64,000 nt of DNA from Lolium rigidum (Eukaryota; Streptophyta; Magnoliopsida; Poales; Poaceae). The stretch's first letter is position 1. The number at the start of each line of letters is the position of its first letter. Position numbers and translations under genes: made by a program. Where the stretch lies: contig NC_061509.1 of the NCBI RefSeq assembly GCF_022539505.1, forward strand, positions 208,964,254-209,028,253, written 5' to 3'. The notes beneath the pieces were generated by a model. The model was not told the DNA's origin. It searched no databases and saw only the letters and a list, made by a program, of their open reading frames with translations. Below are positions 33,822 through 46,510 of the stretch, piece after piece.

Positions 33822-36800
33822 ATGTCTATGCATAGATGGTTGCACGAGTAGAACACAATGTTTTTGTGGGCGTTGATGCTCTTGTTATCTTTAGTTTGAG
33901 TACTTTGCATCTTTGTGGCATAGTGGGATGAAGCGGCTCGGACTAACTTTACATGACCGCGTTCATGAGACTTGTTCCTCGTTCGACATGCAACTTGTAT
34001 TGCATAAGAGGCTTTGCGGGTGTCTGTCTCTCCGACTATAGTGAAGATTCAACTTACTCTTCTATTGACAACACTAGTATCACCGTTGTGGTTCATGTTC
34101 GTAGGTAGATTAGATCTCTCTCGAAAACCCTAAACCACGTAAAATATGCAAACCAAATTAGAGACGTCTAACTTGTTTTTGCAGGGTTTGGTGATGTGAT
34201 ATGGCCATAATGTGATGATGAATATGTATGAGATGATCATTATTGTATTGTGGCAACCGGCAGGAGCCTTATGGTTGTCTTTAATTTTCATGTTGAGTAG
34301 TATTTCAAAGTAGTTGTAATAGTTGCTACATGAGGTGAACAACCATGAAGACGGCGCCATGGACCTTGACGCTACGCCGACGATGATGGAGATCATGCCC
34401 GAAGATGATGGAGATCATGTCCGTGCTTTGGAGATGAAGATCAAAGGCGCAAAGACAAAAGGGCCATATCATATCACATATGAACTGCATGTGATGTTAA
34501 TCCTTTATGCATCTTATTTTGCTTAGATCGCGACGGTAGCATTATAAGATGATCCCTCACATTAATATCAAGATAATAAAGTGTTCTCCCCTCGTATGCA
34601 CCGTTGTAACAGTTCGTCGTTTCGAAGCATCTCGTGATGATCGGATGTGATAGATTCAACGATTCACATACAACGGGTGTAAGCCATGTTGCACACGCGG
34701 AATACTTGGGTTTGCTTGACGAGCCTAGCATGTACAGACATGGCCTCGGGACAACGGAAACCGAAAGGTTGAACCCGAGTCATATGGATGATATGATCAA
34801 CATGTTGATGTTCACCATTGAAGCTACATCATCTCACGTGATGATCGGTTTTGGTGTAGTGGATTTGGATCGTGTACCACTTAACAACTATGAGGGATGT
34901 TGTATTAAGTGGGAGTTCATTAGTAATTAGATTAAAACATGAAGAAATTATCATAAACATAGTCTGAGTAGTATTTTGAATTAATTTTGTAGTATTGGCA
35001 TCCGTTTTTCTACTATGCGCTAGTCTTGTTATTGAGATAGAAATACTGTTAAAATCTGACAAGAAACTTTACGGATTGGTACCGTATTGTTAAAGAATCA
35101 AGAATTTATTAAGTCCTATTGCAAACTTTTAGTAAACCTCACATTGTTGATTCAAAGAGCTAAGGTTTCAATTAGTACCTAAAGTTATCTTGTCTCCGTC
35201 AAACTTAAAGTTCAAATTTGTTTGAAAAGTAAGGAGCTGAAAATTTAGTTTTCAGAAATAATCAAGGTATGAGATATATGTGATATCTAAGACCTTATTA
35301 CAAGATGATAGAATATAAATTTGGTGAGACTACATAAACTCATAAGTTTTATGGGAATGTATGAAGGTTGAAGACGCCGAGCGTCACAATCCTCCAACTA
35401 TTGGGGCACTAACGATATTCGCATATCCATGAAGTGACCATCCTTAAATATGCACCGTTATTAAGACTCGTCGTTTCGAAGCATCACGTGATGATCGGGT
35501 GTGATAGATTCTACGAGTGCATACAACGGGTGCAAGCTAGATTTGCACATGCAAATACCAAGGTTTAAACTTTATGAGCCTAGCATGTATAGACATGGTC
35601 TCAAAAAGTTGTCATGAATTGATGGATAAAATTATGAGTGAAATTGTTCATCATATTACATAGTTACTAATAAGTGAAATCTAGAACACTTGTCATATGA
35701 TGATCAACTTCAAAGTAAGAACCTCAAGGTTATTGGTATTTGACCAACAAATCTAGAAGTTATTGATGTTGAAGTGTTTTTCTAAATAATGAGGAAAGCT
35801 AAAAGAGAAACTGCAAAAGATATTCTGGCAAAAAGAAAAGAAAAGACTAGAAGGTCTAGCTCAGGTGTATATAAATGATATACATGTTATGGTTGTATTC
35901 CTAGTTAAGTCACACTATGAAATTCTTGGGTATTAGTACTATATTGGTTGGTATGAAGTGTCATACAAAACAACGCAATACAAGAATACAATGGCCTAAG
36001 TGATCGACAAGGAATATGATAGGAATGCACGTCCGGAACAAAATAAAGTGTTATTATGTTCGTCGTTGGCATTCTATCTAGCCCTTAGAATTTATAATAA
36101 AGAACTTAATAATTGTTATTTTGCTCTCGGTCAAATGAAAACAATGAGTTGTTCAAATTATGACATTACTCCATGTACGATGGATAAGTTATTATAAATC
36201 TTAATGGTGAAACACACATACATAACACTGACGCTAAAATGCCATAAGGCAAATGATTTGAATTCCACTTATTTGTGGAACCGCCATTTAGGTCATGTTA
36301 GAAAGAAACGCATGAAGGAACTCCATGTAAATGGATTTTTTGGAGTCATTTGATTTTTTGAATCATTTGGCGCTTGCAAATCTTTTCTAAAGAGAATGAT
36401 TATAATACCGTTCATAGGCCAAGAGTTGAACGGGCAACTAACTTAGTGGAAAAATACATGATGATGTATATGGTTCACTCGGGCATAGTTGTGTGCGGGA
36501 GATTCTTATACTTCATGAAAACTTTCAACAATGAATTGAGTATATATGTGGATATATTCAATAAGGAAGAAGTTTGAAACATTTGAATGGATTCAATTAA
36601 ATTTCAGCATGAAGTGGAAATCATCGTAATAGAAAAGTCAAATATCTATGATTGGATCATGGTGAAAATATTTGAATTACGATTTTTAGCGAACATCTAA
36701 GAGAGTCATGAAATTGTTCTACAACTCACATTTCTTGGAGTATCACAATGATGATATAGTATCCGAGAGATGTATCCAAACCTTGTTGGATTAATGATGA

Positions 36801-38810
36801 GATAAAATATTATGATGCCATTATATTTTTGTGGATTATGCTTTAGTGACTACCGATTTTACACTAAATAGAGCATCATCATGATCCGTTGAAATGACAC
36901 CATACGAGTTATGGCATGGGTATAAATCCTAATAGTCCTTTCTTTAAATTTTGGTCTAAGAGTTTAAAAACCAAAATTGGATGAATGTCTTTGTTGGTTA
37001 TCCCAGAAATTTAATTGGGAATTCTTCCCACAAGACAAAGACAGAAGTGTTTGTCAATGTTTCTTATTTCCGAGAAATTGTTTCTAGTGAAGTATTTGAG
37101 TGGGAGGACAATATATTTTGATAAGGTTTATGAACCTGAGCATAATGATCAGAGTAGCGCAGCATCGGAATTGGTTTCGAAGCGGCCACGACGATCATGG
37201 CTCCCATGACTACAAAGTGTTTTAGCCATGGAGATCGAAGTGCATATTGAACCTTGTAGGTATGGTTTACTTTGTGATCAAATAAATGATTTGTGGACAA
37301 AGGATTGATTTTGAACAATGATAAACCAACTACAAAACAAAGAAGTTATGATGGGCCCTGACTACGTTAAAATGGCCATGCGCCATGAAATCCAAGATAG
37401 ATGAATACTTTATGAAAGTAAATGGATCTATGAAATTGATAGACTTGGATGAAATATCCTTGAAGAAAGCTTCACTTATCGAAAAATTGTTTACGACAAA
37501 GTTCAAAGAGTTGAATACGATAAGATTAAATCTTCCGTAGCAATGCTTATAGTCTATGTGGATTATTCTAGTAATCACTACATATTTCTTTTATGAGATA
37601 TGCTAGTAGGATGGCAAAATACACTACTTAACGTAAGTATGTATACAAGATACAACCAAGAGTTTTGCTGGTCCGTGGAATACTAGATAGGTATACAAAC
37701 TTCAATTGGATGAAGTAAGTATCACGGAGTTGGAATCTTCACCGAGATGAAATAGTCAAAGAGTTTTTGATTTCATCGGAGACGATGAAGAGGCTTGCAT
37801 TTGCAAGAAATTAAGTGGGAGCGCTAAGACACATTTATAATACTTTATGTAGGTGACATATAGTTGGTTATAAATGATGTAATTATATACTTGATTAAAA
37901 GGTTTCATTGAGAATTAACTTCAATGAAAGGATATGGACTCGAAACAAATTTAGTGTCAAGATCTATGAAGATAGATTGAAACACATAAATAAGTTTAAG
38001 TGAAAGTACATATGATGGATATTGAAGTAGTTCAATATAGAAATATTAAGAAAATGTTCTTTCATGTGAAGGTTTAACAAGACTTGAGTGTGTATCTGAC
38101 ACTCAATGAGTAAAAACACATGAGTGATTATAGATCACGAATAATATGTACACAATCAGATATCATGTGCTATAAAGTATTATGAGCATATACCAGAATG
38201 ATTCATATGATGATCATTGAACGACAGTAAGAATATCCTTGAGTACTTTAGAAGAACTAAGGATATATATTTTTTTATGAGGAAATGACAAACAAATCGC
38301 TGTAAGGTGTTACACCGATATTGGTTTTGTCACATATAAAATATAATTTCAATCTCAAATTAGACTAAGTGTTGTTTAAAAGGTAGCACAATGAGCTAGA
38401 AGTTGTCTATGCTAGATTTAGAAGAGTTCTAAATATTGTGATGGATTCTACAAAAGAAGGCAGAGTATGTCATTACTTTGACAATGACAAAGGATGTTAA
38501 GTCAAGAGGTTCTTTGAGAACTTGGTGTAGTTCCGACAGAGTCCGAACTTTGAAGCTATATTGTGTGTGACAATATTAGTGACATATTTCAGACAGCGGA
38601 ATTAAGGTTCCACCAGAAGATCAAACATATTTAATGCCAACTCATTTGGAAATGAGTGATGCGTAGAGACGCAAATGAATTACAAAATACATACGTTTCT
38701 GAGCGTGTCAGATTCGATGACTAAAAACCTCTCCCGTGAGCAATACATGATAAAGCACCAGAAGGCCAAGGTGTTATATCAATGTAAACTAGATTATTGA
38801 CTCTAGTGCA
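33822..38810 (+). pseudogene. decayed internal region of the BARE-like element
   Basis: There are no frames above about 98 residues. A short frame at 34323-34526 (GDHVRALEMKIKGAKTKGPY) lies where gag would begin. Around 36000-38500 scattered pieces look like eroded polyprotein, for example GGACAATATATTTTGATAAG near 37108, but none is certain. The block GTCGTTTCGAAGCATC…GTGATGATCGG occurs twice (about 34616 and 35467), so part of the leader is duplicated. This is probably a long-lived non-autonomous lineage. Confidence 0.65.
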
Positions 38811-38820
38811 AGTGGGAGAC
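38811..38820 (+). other. polypurine tract of the BARE-like element
   Basis: AGTGGGAGAC directly precedes the 3' LTR. It is the usual plus-strand priming position and sequence for BARE/Angela elements. Confidence 0.85.
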
Positions 38821-40591
38821 TGAAGGAGATATGCCCTAGAGGCAATAATAAAGTGGTTATTATTTATATCTTTATATTTATGATAAATGTTTATATATCA
38901 TGCTATAATTGTATTAACCGAAACATTAGTACATGTGTGATATGTAGACAACAAAGAAGTCCCTAGTATGCCTCTTAAACTAGCTTGTTGATTAATGGAT
39001 GATTAGTTTCATAATCATGAACATTGGATGTTATTAATAACAAGGTTATATCATTATATGAATGATGTAATGGACACACCCAATTAAACGTAGCATAAGA
39101 TCTCGTCATTAAGTCATTTGCTATAAGCTTTCGATACATAGTTACCTAGTCCTTATGACCATGAGATCATGTAAATCACTTATACCGGAAAGGTACTTTG
39201 ATTACATCAAACGCCACTGCGTAAATGGGTGGTTATAAAGGTGGGATTAAGTATCCGGAAAGTATGAGTTGAGACATATGGATCAACAAGTGGGATTTGT
39301 CCATCCCGATGACGGATAGATATACTCTGGGCCCTCTCGGTGGAATGTCGTCTAATGTCTTGCAAGCATATGAATAAGTTCATAAGAGACCACATACCAC
39401 GGTACGAGTAAAGAGTACTTGTCGGGAGACGAGGTTGAACAAGGTATAGAGTGATACCGAAGATCAAACCTCGGACAAGTAAAATATCGCGTGACAAAGG
39501 GAATTGGTATCGTATGTGAATGGTTCATTCGATCACTAAAGTCATCGTTGAATATGTGGGAGCCATTATGGATCTCCGCATCCCGCTATTGGTTATTGGT
39601 CGAGTGAGTACTCAACCATGTCCGCATAGTTCACGAACCGTAGGGTGACACACTTAAAGTTGGATGTTGAAATGGTAGTACTTGAATATGGAATGGAGTT
39701 CGAATATTTGTTCGGAGTCCCGGATGAGATCCCGGACATCACGAGGAGTTCCGGAATGGTCCGGAGAATAAGATTCATATATAGGATGTCATTTTATGTG
39801 AATTAAAATGATCCGGAAGGTTCTACTGAAGGTTCTAGAAGGTTCTAGAAAATTCCGGAAGAAATAAGGATGGAAGGTGGAGTCCCGCAGGGACTCCACC
39901 CACCTTGGCCGGCCAACCTAAGGGAGGAGGAGTCCCAAGTGGACTCCCCACCATGGTGGCCGGCCACCCCACCAAGGAAAAGGGGGAGTCCCACTCCCCC
40001 TAGGTTTGAACACTTGGAAGGTTTTGTTGGGGTCTTATTCGGACTCTTTGACCTAAACCTTGGGGCCTCCACCTATATAAAGAGGGGGAGAGAGGGGCTG
40101 GCCGGCCACTCAAGCCACCACCATGGCCACACCCCTCAAGGGTGCCCTAGCCGGCGCCCCTCTCCCCAAACCCTAGCGGTCTCTCTCCTCCACCATATCC
40201 CGCACGCTTAAGCGAAGCTCCGCCGGATTTCTCCACCACCACCGACACCACGCCGTCGTGCCGTCGGATTCAAGAGGAGCTACTACTTCCGCTGCCCGCT
40301 GGAACGGGGAGGTGGACGTCGTCTTCATCAACAACCGAACGTGTGACCGAGTACGGAGGTGCTGCCCGTTCGTGGCGCCGAAGCGATCGTGATCAAGATC
40401 TTCTACGCGCTTTGCAAGCGGCAAGTGAACGTCTACCGCAGCAACAAGAGCCTCATCTTGTAGGCTTTGGAATCTCTTCAAGGGTGAGACTCGATATCCC
40501 CTCGTTGCTACCGTCTTCTAGATTGCATCTTGGCTTGGATTGCGTGTTCGCGGTAGGAAATTTTTTGTTTTCTATGCAACGTTATCCTACA
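38821..40591 (+). repeat. 3' LTR of the BARE-like element, full length
   Basis: This 1771-bp LTR has the TGAAGG…CCTACA ends and is followed by the target duplication GATGC. It retains the segment 39065-39637 lost from the 5' LTR. Confidence 0.93.
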
Positions 40592-40596
40592 GATGC

Positions 40597-42138
40597 TACC
40601 TTCTGGAGGCGTCCTTCTGCGCTATGGATACACATAGTTCCAGGTTGGATTCCAACCTGCGTGAAGTGTGTGTCTTACTCTGTTGCTTCATTGCTGAAGC
40701 CACCAGTGTGCGGAGGTGTGCAATATCGATTTCCTCATATTTTTTTTGCCAGGATCTCCGCAGCTTTCTTCATATTGTCCTTTGGAGTGGCGAGCGGTTG
40801 CTGATTTGTGGGGGTTGCAAAGTTGATCTTTCGGGGCCAACAGCCTCCCGGTGGATCCTATTTGCTTCCTTACCACCATCCTCTATAATGGTTTCCCATT
40901 GTGCTCAGAGTTTCTTTGCTACTTCCAAGCATTTTGCGGCTTCACGCTCTCTCTTGAGGAAACCTTCCATCACTTCTTCTGCCTCTTGCCTTTCCTCCAG
41001 CATTGTTGCTGCAGTGTTGGCAAATACTTTGGCGGGGGCCATCATCTCCTTTCTTTTTTGCTTCTAGAGCTTCAGGATCTGCGGCGTCATCCGGAGTTAT
41101 TGGTTTGTTGAGGATTTTCGAGTGCGCGATAGCACCCCGGCCTGCCTGTTCGACGAGCTCTTCTGCGGACATGTTTCCCCAGTGCCCGAAGATATGCCCC
41201 TCTCCGGAATCCGGCACAACGCGGTAGCGAGGACGCGAAGGTGGAGTCTCCGAAGTGGATGGGCCTAGGAGTCCAATGTCGGTCGGAGTTGCTTCTTCGT
41301 CAGTTTCCTGCTCCAGCCCAGTTATGGTTGCAAGGACTTGCTTAGGCGGAGCAGATTCTACTTCAGCTTCCTCGTCACCTTCCAGCTCCTTCGTTACGCG
41401 ATTGTACTCCTCTGTGTCCAAGGTGGTAGCATCGTCTGAGGTTGGGCTTAGATTGCCCAAGATTGATTCCTCTTTATCTCCGGCATCCTCTTGCTGATCC
41501 GGAACGTTGTTGTCTGCCTCTTGCTGATCCGGGGCGTCGTTGTCTCTGAAAGCTTCAACCTGCATGGGTCCGGCTCCTTCCTGTGGAGGGGCGGTTCCTG
41601 CGGTATGTGCGAGGAAGTGCACGAAGTGGCACCTTTGCTTATCTAACACCTGGGAGACCCAGGCGGATCTGCATTGGTCTTCCACCGTAATTTCCTGCTC
41701 AGGGGCAGATTGGGTGGGTTTTGAAATTTCCAGATCTAAGGCGGAATCTTCCTTAGGAAGCTCCCGCGTCTCAGATCGGATCTTCGCAACTGCGTCCTGC
41801 TCAGCGGAGGTCGCGTCAGCATGACTTACCAGGGCGTTTCCGTCGGAATCGACGGTTTCACCGATGGAGATGTGAATGCCGCCGATTGGGATGATGCAGA
41901 GCTTGACGAGGTCGGTCTTAGCCGGAATCCAGCACTCGTCCCGAGGGATGATCGGAAAATTCCCGGCGTAAAGAACACGCCCCACAGCGATGGATTCGTC
42001 GTAGCTTCCCATGGTGGAACCCTCCCGGTTCTGGCCTCTAGACACCGCTGGCCCCACGGTGGGCGCCAAATGTCGTTGCCTATTCGACGGTATTCCAGAG
42101 GATGGATCCTCATGGAGGGGATAAGAAGTAGATGCCAT
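40597..42138 (-). pseudogene. acidic ORF upstream of Gypsy gag, interrupted
   Basis: From the ATG at 42138 an open frame of 398 residues (MASTSYPLHEDPSSGIPSNR…) runs to 40942. It is acidic, rich in Glu, Asp, Gln and Pro (EESILGNLSPTSDD, EEYNRVTKELEGDEEAEVES), and looks disordered. It starts just inside the primer-binding site, so it is the first ORF of the element. Beyond 40942 the frame changes, and the element is cut at 40592 by the Copia insertion. I recognise no domain; it may be an N-terminal extension of the gag polyprotein of this Gypsy family. Confidence 0.65.
42051..42070 (-). other. primer-binding site of the Gypsy element
   Basis: On the minus strand TTTGGCGCCCACCGTGGGGC directly follows the LTR end. 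It is the conserved priming word of many grass Gypsy elements. I did not identify the tRNA. Confidence 0.75.
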
Positions 42139-42631
42139 CAGGCGGAGAGTCCTCGGGACGGTGGTACGCGTGTTACCCAGCTTCGGAACACCTGCACGAT
42201 GACAGAGCCTACTGCTGCTTGTCTGGAATTATCTGGGCTCTTTCGCATTGTTACAATGAGTTGTGGTTGTGCCTCTAAGGCTCCCAGGATTCGGCTTATA
42301 AAGGCGCACGGATCTAGGGTTTACATGGAGAGTGCTAGCCGGAATACAAGTTGCCTAACGACGGTATGCTATCTTGTCGTGTACGTCAAGGATCCGCCTT
42401 CCCTTATACGCCATACCGGATCCGGCTACCTCTGACGGGCCAGGCTGGATCCGACTTCCAGAGTTAGTCGGTGGATCCGGCTCCTTGGTCCTGGGCTGAA
42501 CTTCATCCATCTTGATCTACAGGAACTGGGCCGCCCGATGGGCCATATGCCACCATCACCGTCTATGGGCCACCCGGGCTTGCCGGATCTAGGCACTATC
42601 GATGGTACACCTATGAAGTATACCCACAACA
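42071..42631 (-). repeat. 5' LTR of the Gypsy element
   Basis: This 561-bp LTR begins, on the minus strand, TGTTGTGGGTATACTTCATA at 42631 and ends GGCAACGACA at 42071. Its partner LTR lies beyond the truncation at 31229 and is absent from the window. Confidence 0.85.
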
Positions 42632-43063
42632 ATGGGGCTCACGCCGCTCGTGTGGAAGAAAGCAACAACGACGGGGGCGAGCGTGAAGAGCGTGTGCGTC
42701 GGTGGCGAAATGGTACGAGGCTGAGAAAAGGGAGCGGGATGGCTCTTGGGCTGGGATGGGCCGGTCGAAGAAAAGAAAGAAGAGGGAGGCCACCGGGAAA
42801 GAATGAAGCAGGCCAGAAGAGAGAGTGAGGCCCAGGAGGTTAGCATGGATTATTTTAAAAATGCATTTCCTTTTTCTCTCTTTGTTTAAAACAAATTTTA
42901 AAATCCTTTTAAAACCAAACCAAGCCAAACCCAAATTTTATTTTTAATGCTGAATCATTGAACTAAATATATTTTGTTTAATAGTTTTGGTTTTAGGGTT
43001 TAGTTTAAAAGAGAAGACATAGAAGAGGTTTTATATAGAAACCATATGAGAGGAAAAATTAAA
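42632..43063. other. possible LTR fragment left of the Mutator-like element
   Basis: These 430 bases have no ORF of note. The matching DNA right of the Mutator-like element (49492-49631) ends CGGGATCGTTACA, an end typical of a Gypsy-type LTR. The two pieces together could be one LTR split by the Mutator-like insertion. No partner LTR was found, so this is weak. Confidence 0.3.
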
Positions 43064-43161
43064 GGGATTTCTATTTTCGTGCCCTCGGGTCCTTAGTTGT
43101 GCTCAGTTTTCCCCAGCTCCTTAGTTTTTCCTCAGTTTTACCCAAGCGTTTGTCTGAAACC

Positions 43162-44519
43162 ATCACACGTGATGTAACGGCCGGTTGCCCGACGGTTGAC
43201 CATTATCTTCTGACTAGTGGGGCCACGTAGAGCCCGCAAAGACACGTCGGACCATCCATCTTTGTTTGACCGTAAGCATCGCCGTATCCCCGACCAAAAC
43301 GCGAACGAGTGGGGCTTCGGTATATCAAATGACAAGTGGGGCCATGACGCTGATACAAGGGGCAATACACGGGTAGGATTAGATTTTTAAACGGAGCTCT
43401 ACAACAATGGCACGGAGGAGGTGGCATGCGGGGTGCCGAGATGAGATCGACGTCCACAAAGAACTGCATGAGGCGAGACCAGACGCATTAGATAGATATG
43501 AACTAGACGCGTTTAACCATGCAAAGAAGAGAAGAAATGGTCGACGACATCGACGACCACCTCAAAACTTTGACCGACCGTGTCGGACACGAACGCGAGA
43601 AATGTAGAGAAAACTAGTGTCTCTCCTTTCCGGCGTGTATAGGTGGGTGCTAGGAGAGTGTGGTGGCGAAGGGAAAGACCTCGCGGCGGTCCGTGGCGTC
43701 CGAGCATAGCGGGTCGGCGTGGCCGTGCCCACATCGGCGTGCATGCATGATCGGCATTGGCATCAGCATGTACGTTCGGCATTGGCCTCGGCGGTATCTC
43801 TGGTGTGTCAGCGATCGAATGAGGGGACGGGATTGAGGGTGCATCCCGACGTTGACCTAGTAGTGGCGGCGAGCATAGCCGTTCTGACCATGCCGATATC
43901 AGCATCGGCATCGTTTGGAGGCTGTGGTGCTCGAATCAAGTTGGGATTTGTTTCTTGTAGGCCAAAATGAATTTGAAACAAGTTTCATGTTGAAGGTTAG
44001 GTAACGAAAGTTTGTAACTATCCCAAAATTATACTAGCGCCATGGTGAGGTTCTTTTTGATAGAGCTATACGGTTGGGCAAACTTTTTTGACACTTTTTA
44101 GATAGGGTTCCTTGTTGTTACACGTATGGCATCATGTATGGAAAATTTGGGGTCATTTGGAGATGTTCGAAAAAATCACTTTGCTTAAGCGCATGCCGTT
44201 TCGTCTCGCTGAAACCAGCTTTTCTAACAAGGTGATTTTTTCTACCTTCTCTAACTAACCTCAAATTTCATACAGACTGATCTTCTATACATAGATAGAT
44301 AGATTGTTTCGTTTTTACATTTTTCGAACTTTTTATTTCCCTTTACAATACCCAATTGATTTTCAGGTCAAAACCTCGAAAAACAAGCATCATGTATGGC
44401 ATCATTTTCACCCTAAATTTTCTGAAACTTTCCCTTTTAGATATTCCTTGTTGTTATAGGTATGCCATCATGTATGCCAAACTTGGTTAGGTCTCACTCG
44501 AAACCAGCTTTTGTAACAA
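43162..44519. other. left interior of the Mutator-like element
   Basis: An ORF at 43407-43607 (EIDVHKELHEARPDALDRYE) is basic and unrecognised; it could be a captured exon fragment. Sequences near 44107 and 44451 share CCTTGTTGTTA followed by TATGGCATCATGTATG-like words, an internal diverged repeat. No other gene is seen. Confidence 0.4.
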
Positions 44520-44692
44520 ATTAGGTTTTTTCTGCGTGAAAAGTAATGGCTACAACAAATTGTTGATGGTTTATCATTTTTTTGCGTGAAAAGTAATGGC
44601 AACAACAAACCGGTGATGGTTTATCATATTTTTTGCGTGAAAAGTAATGGCAACAACAAATTGTTGATGGTTTATCATTTTTTGCGTGAAAA
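44520..44692. repeat. minisatellite, left part (about 50-bp unit)
   Basis: Three and a part copies of a unit containing GCGTGAAAAGTAATGGCAAC and GATGGTTTATCATTTTTT occur. The array is cut within a unit at GCGTGAAAA by the solo LTR and resumes at 45866. Confidence 0.9.
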
Positions 44693-45865
44693 TGTTATCA
44701 CCAGAATTTGACCAAGTCAGAGGTGGGCCGCGATCAAGATGGACGTGAAGAATATATATATATAGAAGTAATACGTGAATCGGCCTTTTATACCAAGTTG
44801 GGCTTAATTGCCCGTGTATCTGTAACATATTAGATCACATCTTAGTTTAGAGTTAGAATCTTACTCGTGCACGGTTTGGTGCACGCCCACATTAGAAAGT
44901 CCGCTGGACTATAAATATGTACCTAGGGTTTATGGAATAAACAACAACCAACGTTCAACCACAAACAAATCTCGGCGCATCGCCAACTCCTTCGTCTCGA
45001 GGGTTTCTACCGGTAAGCATCATGCTGCCTAGATCGAATCTTGCGATCTAGGCAGCACAAGCCTGCCCACGTTGTTCATGCGTTGCTCGTATCGAAGCCT
45101 TTTTGATGGCGAGCAACGTAGTTATCTTAGACATGTTAGGGTTAGCATTGTTCTTCATGTTACATGCTTTCGTAGTGCAACCCTTGCATGTCTAGCCGCC
45201 CTTACGCCTATCATAGGCGTAGGGGCGGCACCCCGCTTGATCATAGTTTAGTAGATCTGATCCGTTACGATTGCTCCTTGTTCTACAAGGATTAGTTTAA
45301 TATCTGCAATAGTTAGGCCTTACAAAGGGGGGGAGGATCCAGCGGCGTGTAGGGTGACGTTTGCTAGCCCTAGAAAGGATGTTCCGGGGATCAACCTCGT
45401 GTTGGTTTTTAGGCCCCGTCTAGGATCGGCTTACGATCACCGTGCGCGAGCGCGAGGCCCAACCTCGGAGTAGGATGATCCGATTATGCGGTGAAAACCC
45501 TAAATCGTCGTAGATCTCATTAGCTTTACCTTGATCAAGCAGGACCACCATATATTCGGACACCCCGTCCGAATCATGGGTGGATCGGCTCTTTGAGCCG
45601 ATTCAAAGGATAACCTGAGAGCCGATCAAGGCTCGTATTTAACGTTTACGTGTGTGCCCTCGCAGGAAACTAAGCGAGGCATCATCCACACCTTCCCCGA
45701 CCGGTATAGGTCAGGTGGCACGCCCTTGTGATAAACATCGGCGCGTGCGACCAGGAGGCTTTGCGGGCCGTCGCTCAGAGGGACTGGGGCCAGCCGCAGC
45801 CCTAGTTGTTCCTGGCTCTACCGTGTTGCCCGTCTCTGCCCGCCAGGGGGTTTCTGACGTCAACA
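44693..45865 (-). mobile_element. solo LTR with target duplication GAAAA
   Basis: This 1173-bp LTR, read on the minus strand, begins TGTTGACGTCAGAAACCCCC and ends with the complement of TGTTATCACC. GAAAA flanks it on both sides (44688-44692 and 45866-45870). It is the same family as the LTR at 61561-62726, in opposite orientation. A single LTR with intact target duplication is the product of recombination between the two LTRs of a full element. Near 45023-45057 lies a TGCTGCCTAGATCG palindrome conserved in the sister. Confidence 0.93.
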
Positions 45866-46510
45866 GAAAAGTAATGGCTACAACAAATTGTTGATGGTTT
45901 ATCATTTTTTGCGTGAAAAGTAATGGCTACAACAAATTGCTGATGGTTTATCATTTTTTGCGTGAAAAGTAATGGCAACAACAAATCGGTGATGGTTTAT
46001 CATATTTTTTGCGTGAAAAGTAATGGCAACAACAAATTGTTGATGGTTTATCATTTTTTGCGTGAAAAGTAATGGCTACAACAAATTGTTGATGGTTTAT
46101 CATTTTTTGCGTGAAAAGTAATGGCAACAACAAATCGGTGATGGTTTATCATTTTTTTTGCGTGAAAAGTAATGGCTACAACAAATTGTTGATGGTTTAT
46201 CATTTTTTTGCGTGAAAAGTAATGGCTACAACAAATTGTTGATGGTTTATCATTTTTTTGCGTGAAAAGTAATGGCAACAACAAATCGGTGATGGTTTAT
46301 CATTTTTTTTTGCGTGAAAAGTAATGGTAACAACAAATCGGTGATGGTTTATCATTTTTTTGCGTGAAAAGTAATGGTAACAACAAATCGGTGATGGTTT
46401 ATCATTTTTTTTGCGTGAAAAGTAATGGTAACAACAAATCGGTGATGGTTTATCATTTTTTGCGTGAAAAATAACGCCTAAAACAGTTTATAATTTTTAG
46501 CGCGTGAAAA
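45866..46510. repeat. minisatellite, right part (about 50-bp unit, about 12 copies)
   Basis: Units of 49-53 bp (GCGTGAAAAGTAATGGCTAC … TTTATCATTTTTT) repeat in tandem. Two main variants alternate: CAAATTGTTGATGG and CAAATCGGTGATGG. Length varies mainly in the T run. The last unit decays into GCGTGAAAAATAACGCC near 46460. Confidence 0.92.

Larger units (their letters stand above)
32608..40591 (+). mobile_element. BARE/Angela-type Copia element, non-autonomous, target duplication GATGC
   Basis: LTRs at 32608-33807 and 38821-40591 begin TGAAGGAGATATGCCCTAGA and end TTATCCTACA. The five-base duplications GATGC lie at 32603-32607 and 40592-40596. A primer-binding site (TGGTATCAGAGCC, initiator tRNA-Met type) and a purine tract (AGTGGGAGAC) are in place. 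The internal 5 kb has no long ORF, only short decayed frames, so the element cannot code for its own proteins. It is inserted in the minus-strand Gypsy element. BARE/Angela LTRs usually begin TGTTGG; here the start is TGAAGG in both copies. Confidence 0.93.
31229..42631 (-). mobile_element. truncated Gypsy-type LTR retrotransposon, split by a Copia element
   Basis: On the minus strand the order is 5' LTR (42631-42071), primer-binding site (42070-42051), a long acidic ORF (42138-40942), an Arg-rich segment and gag (down to about 31399). The element is interrupted by a BARE-like insertion (32608-40591) and cut at 31228 by LTR E, so protease, polymerase and integrase are missing. The gag stretch RPDTWIEDYFNAVSFAGRNQ is of the plant retrotransposon gag type. 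Confidence 0.85.

Noticed and set aside
45023..45057. Terminator or CRISPR-like repeat
   Set aside because: The palindrome lies in a plant LTR and occurs singly; CRISPR arrays are not expected in a plant nuclear genome.
44520..46510. CRISPR array
   Set aside because: Units are contiguous with no unique spacers, so it is a minisatellite.
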